Assembly (NCBI GenBank): GCA_029261675.1
Contig: JAJDBA010000290.1
Coordinates: forward strand, 1-5,626
Direction of reading: 5' to 3'
DNA length: 5,626 nucleotides
Source of the DNA: Nitrospinaceae bacterium
Lineage (GTDB): Bacteria; Nitrospinota; Nitrospinia; Nitrospinales; VA-1
The translations under genes were made by a program, and so were the position numbers. Position 1 is the first letter of the stretch; the number at the start of each line of letters is the position of its first letter. A model generated the notes under the pieces. It made no database searches. It had not been told where the DNA came from and saw only the letters and a list, made by a program, of their open reading frames with translations. Shown here piece by piece: positions 5,352 through 5,626 of this stretch.

Positions 5352-5597
5352 TTAGCAGGCAGTAGCCAAAGCACCTGCATTCGAATTTAATAAATACGCC
5401 ACTTCATGGGTTTCGCGTAGCTTCAACACTTCGCCTTGACCTTCAAATTGTACCGATGCTCCACCACCACATTGCCGCATACAAGGAACCAGACAAACAC
5501 CATCAGAACCTTGGGTCTGTCTCAACTGTTTCGCCATGTACTCCGACTTCCAAGCTTTGCATCCTGCCCCTTTGCAAATTTTGATTTTGTTTGACAT
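5352..5597 (-). CDS. Thioredoxin-like [2Fe-2S] ferredoxin
   Basis: 81 residues. Cys8-x4-Cys13 near the N-terminus and Cys39-x3-Cys43 followed by GGGASV match the four-cysteine pattern of thioredoxin-fold [2Fe-2S] ferredoxins and NuoE-type domains (C-x4-C ... C-x3-C-x-x-G-P/A). Extra cysteines are at 35 and at the last residue, 81. It is shorter than the roughly 100-residue norm, mainly between the two cysteine pairs. There is no signal peptide, so it should be a cytoplasmic electron carrier or Fe-S-based sensor. The ATG at 5597 is chosen because AAGGAG lies 7 bases before it; the alternative TTG at 5603 falls too close to that site. The partner is not identifiable. Its promoter lies at or beyond the window edge, where a cut-off Fur-like sequence appears (5613-5626). 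The fold is well supported; the role is unknown. Confidence 0.85.
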   Translation of the reverse strand: MSNKIKICKGAGCKAWKSEYMAKQLRQTQGSDGVCLVPCMRQCGGGASVQFEGQGEVLKLRETHEVAYLLNSNAGALATAC

Positions 5598-5604
5598 TGG
5601 CAAT

Positions 5605-5610
5605 CTCCTT
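5605..5610 (-). promoter_or_regulatory. Ribosome binding site fixing the ferredoxin start
   Basis: AAGGAG on the minus strand, 7 bases before the ATG at 5597. It decides in favour of this ATG over the in-frame TTG two codons upstream. Confidence 0.7.
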
Positions 5611-5612
5611 TT

Positions 5613-5626
5613 TGATAACGAATATC
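5613..5626. promoter_or_regulatory. Truncated possible Fur-like site at window edge
   Basis: TGATAACGAATATC matches 11 of the 13 fixed positions of TGATAATNATTATCA that fall inside the window; the last base is cut off. It lies just before the ferredoxin ribosome binding site. In AT-rich sequence a partial match like this is only suggestive. Confidence 0.3.

Noticed and set aside
5043..5390. Plus-strand open frame of 115 codons
   Set aside because: It is antisense to DUF2325 and runs across the perfect Fur site and into the ferredoxin gene; its composition is that of a reverse-strand shadow.
1..5626. CRISPR array, tRNA, rRNA or insertion sequence
   Set aside because: No regularly spaced direct repeats, tRNA cloverleaf, rRNA-like segment, transposase reading frame or paired terminal repeats were seen.

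Overview
The window reads as accessory or regulatory chromosomal sequence from an AT-leaning Gram-negative bacterium. The Gram-negative call is supported by a beta-barrel porin with a signal peptide and an aromatic C-terminus, and by an outer-membrane-type lipoprotein. The phylum cannot be fixed from sequence alone. A proteobacterial or Nitrospinota-like marine lineage would fit, but this is a weak guess. All seven convincing genes lie on the minus strand, so transcription runs from high to low coordinates.

Layout in order of transcription. 5597-5352 encodes a small thioredoxin-like [2Fe-2S] ferredoxin. After a 78-base gap holding a perfect Fur-type operator (5306-5320) come a DUF2325 protein (5273-4995) and, 12 bases later, a stand-alone response-regulator receiver domain (4982-4584). 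A hairpin-rich gap with a terminator or attenuator (4517-4579) precedes a stand-alone EAL-domain c-di-GMP phosphodiesterase (4477-3695). A 305-base AT-rich spacer carries two more Fur-like sites and a near-consensus sigma70 promoter for a porin (3389-2121), which ends at a strong intrinsic terminator. A fourth Fur-like site (1970-1988) precedes an exported FMN-binding protein (1875-1297). Last comes a SYLF/Ysc84 lipoprotein (1132-422) with its own promoter. Bases 1-421 hold no supportable gene, only hairpins and a probable terminator.

The unifying signal is the set of sites resembling TGATAATNATTATCA: one perfect, one with a single mismatch, two weaker, and a cut-off one at the right edge. 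They lie ahead of the DUF2325-receiver(-EAL) group, the porin, the flavoprotein and possibly the ferredoxin. The inference is a local iron-starvation (Fur) regulon that joins an envelope module (porin plus periplasmic flavoprotein) to a cytoplasmic module (Fe-S ferredoxin, DUF2325, degenerate receiver, c-di-GMP hydrolase). The most interesting possibility is an iron-to-c-di-GMP connection using a receiver domain that has lost the acidic pair normally needed for Mg-dependent phosphorylation. The individual gene calls are mostly secure. The linked function is a hypothesis.
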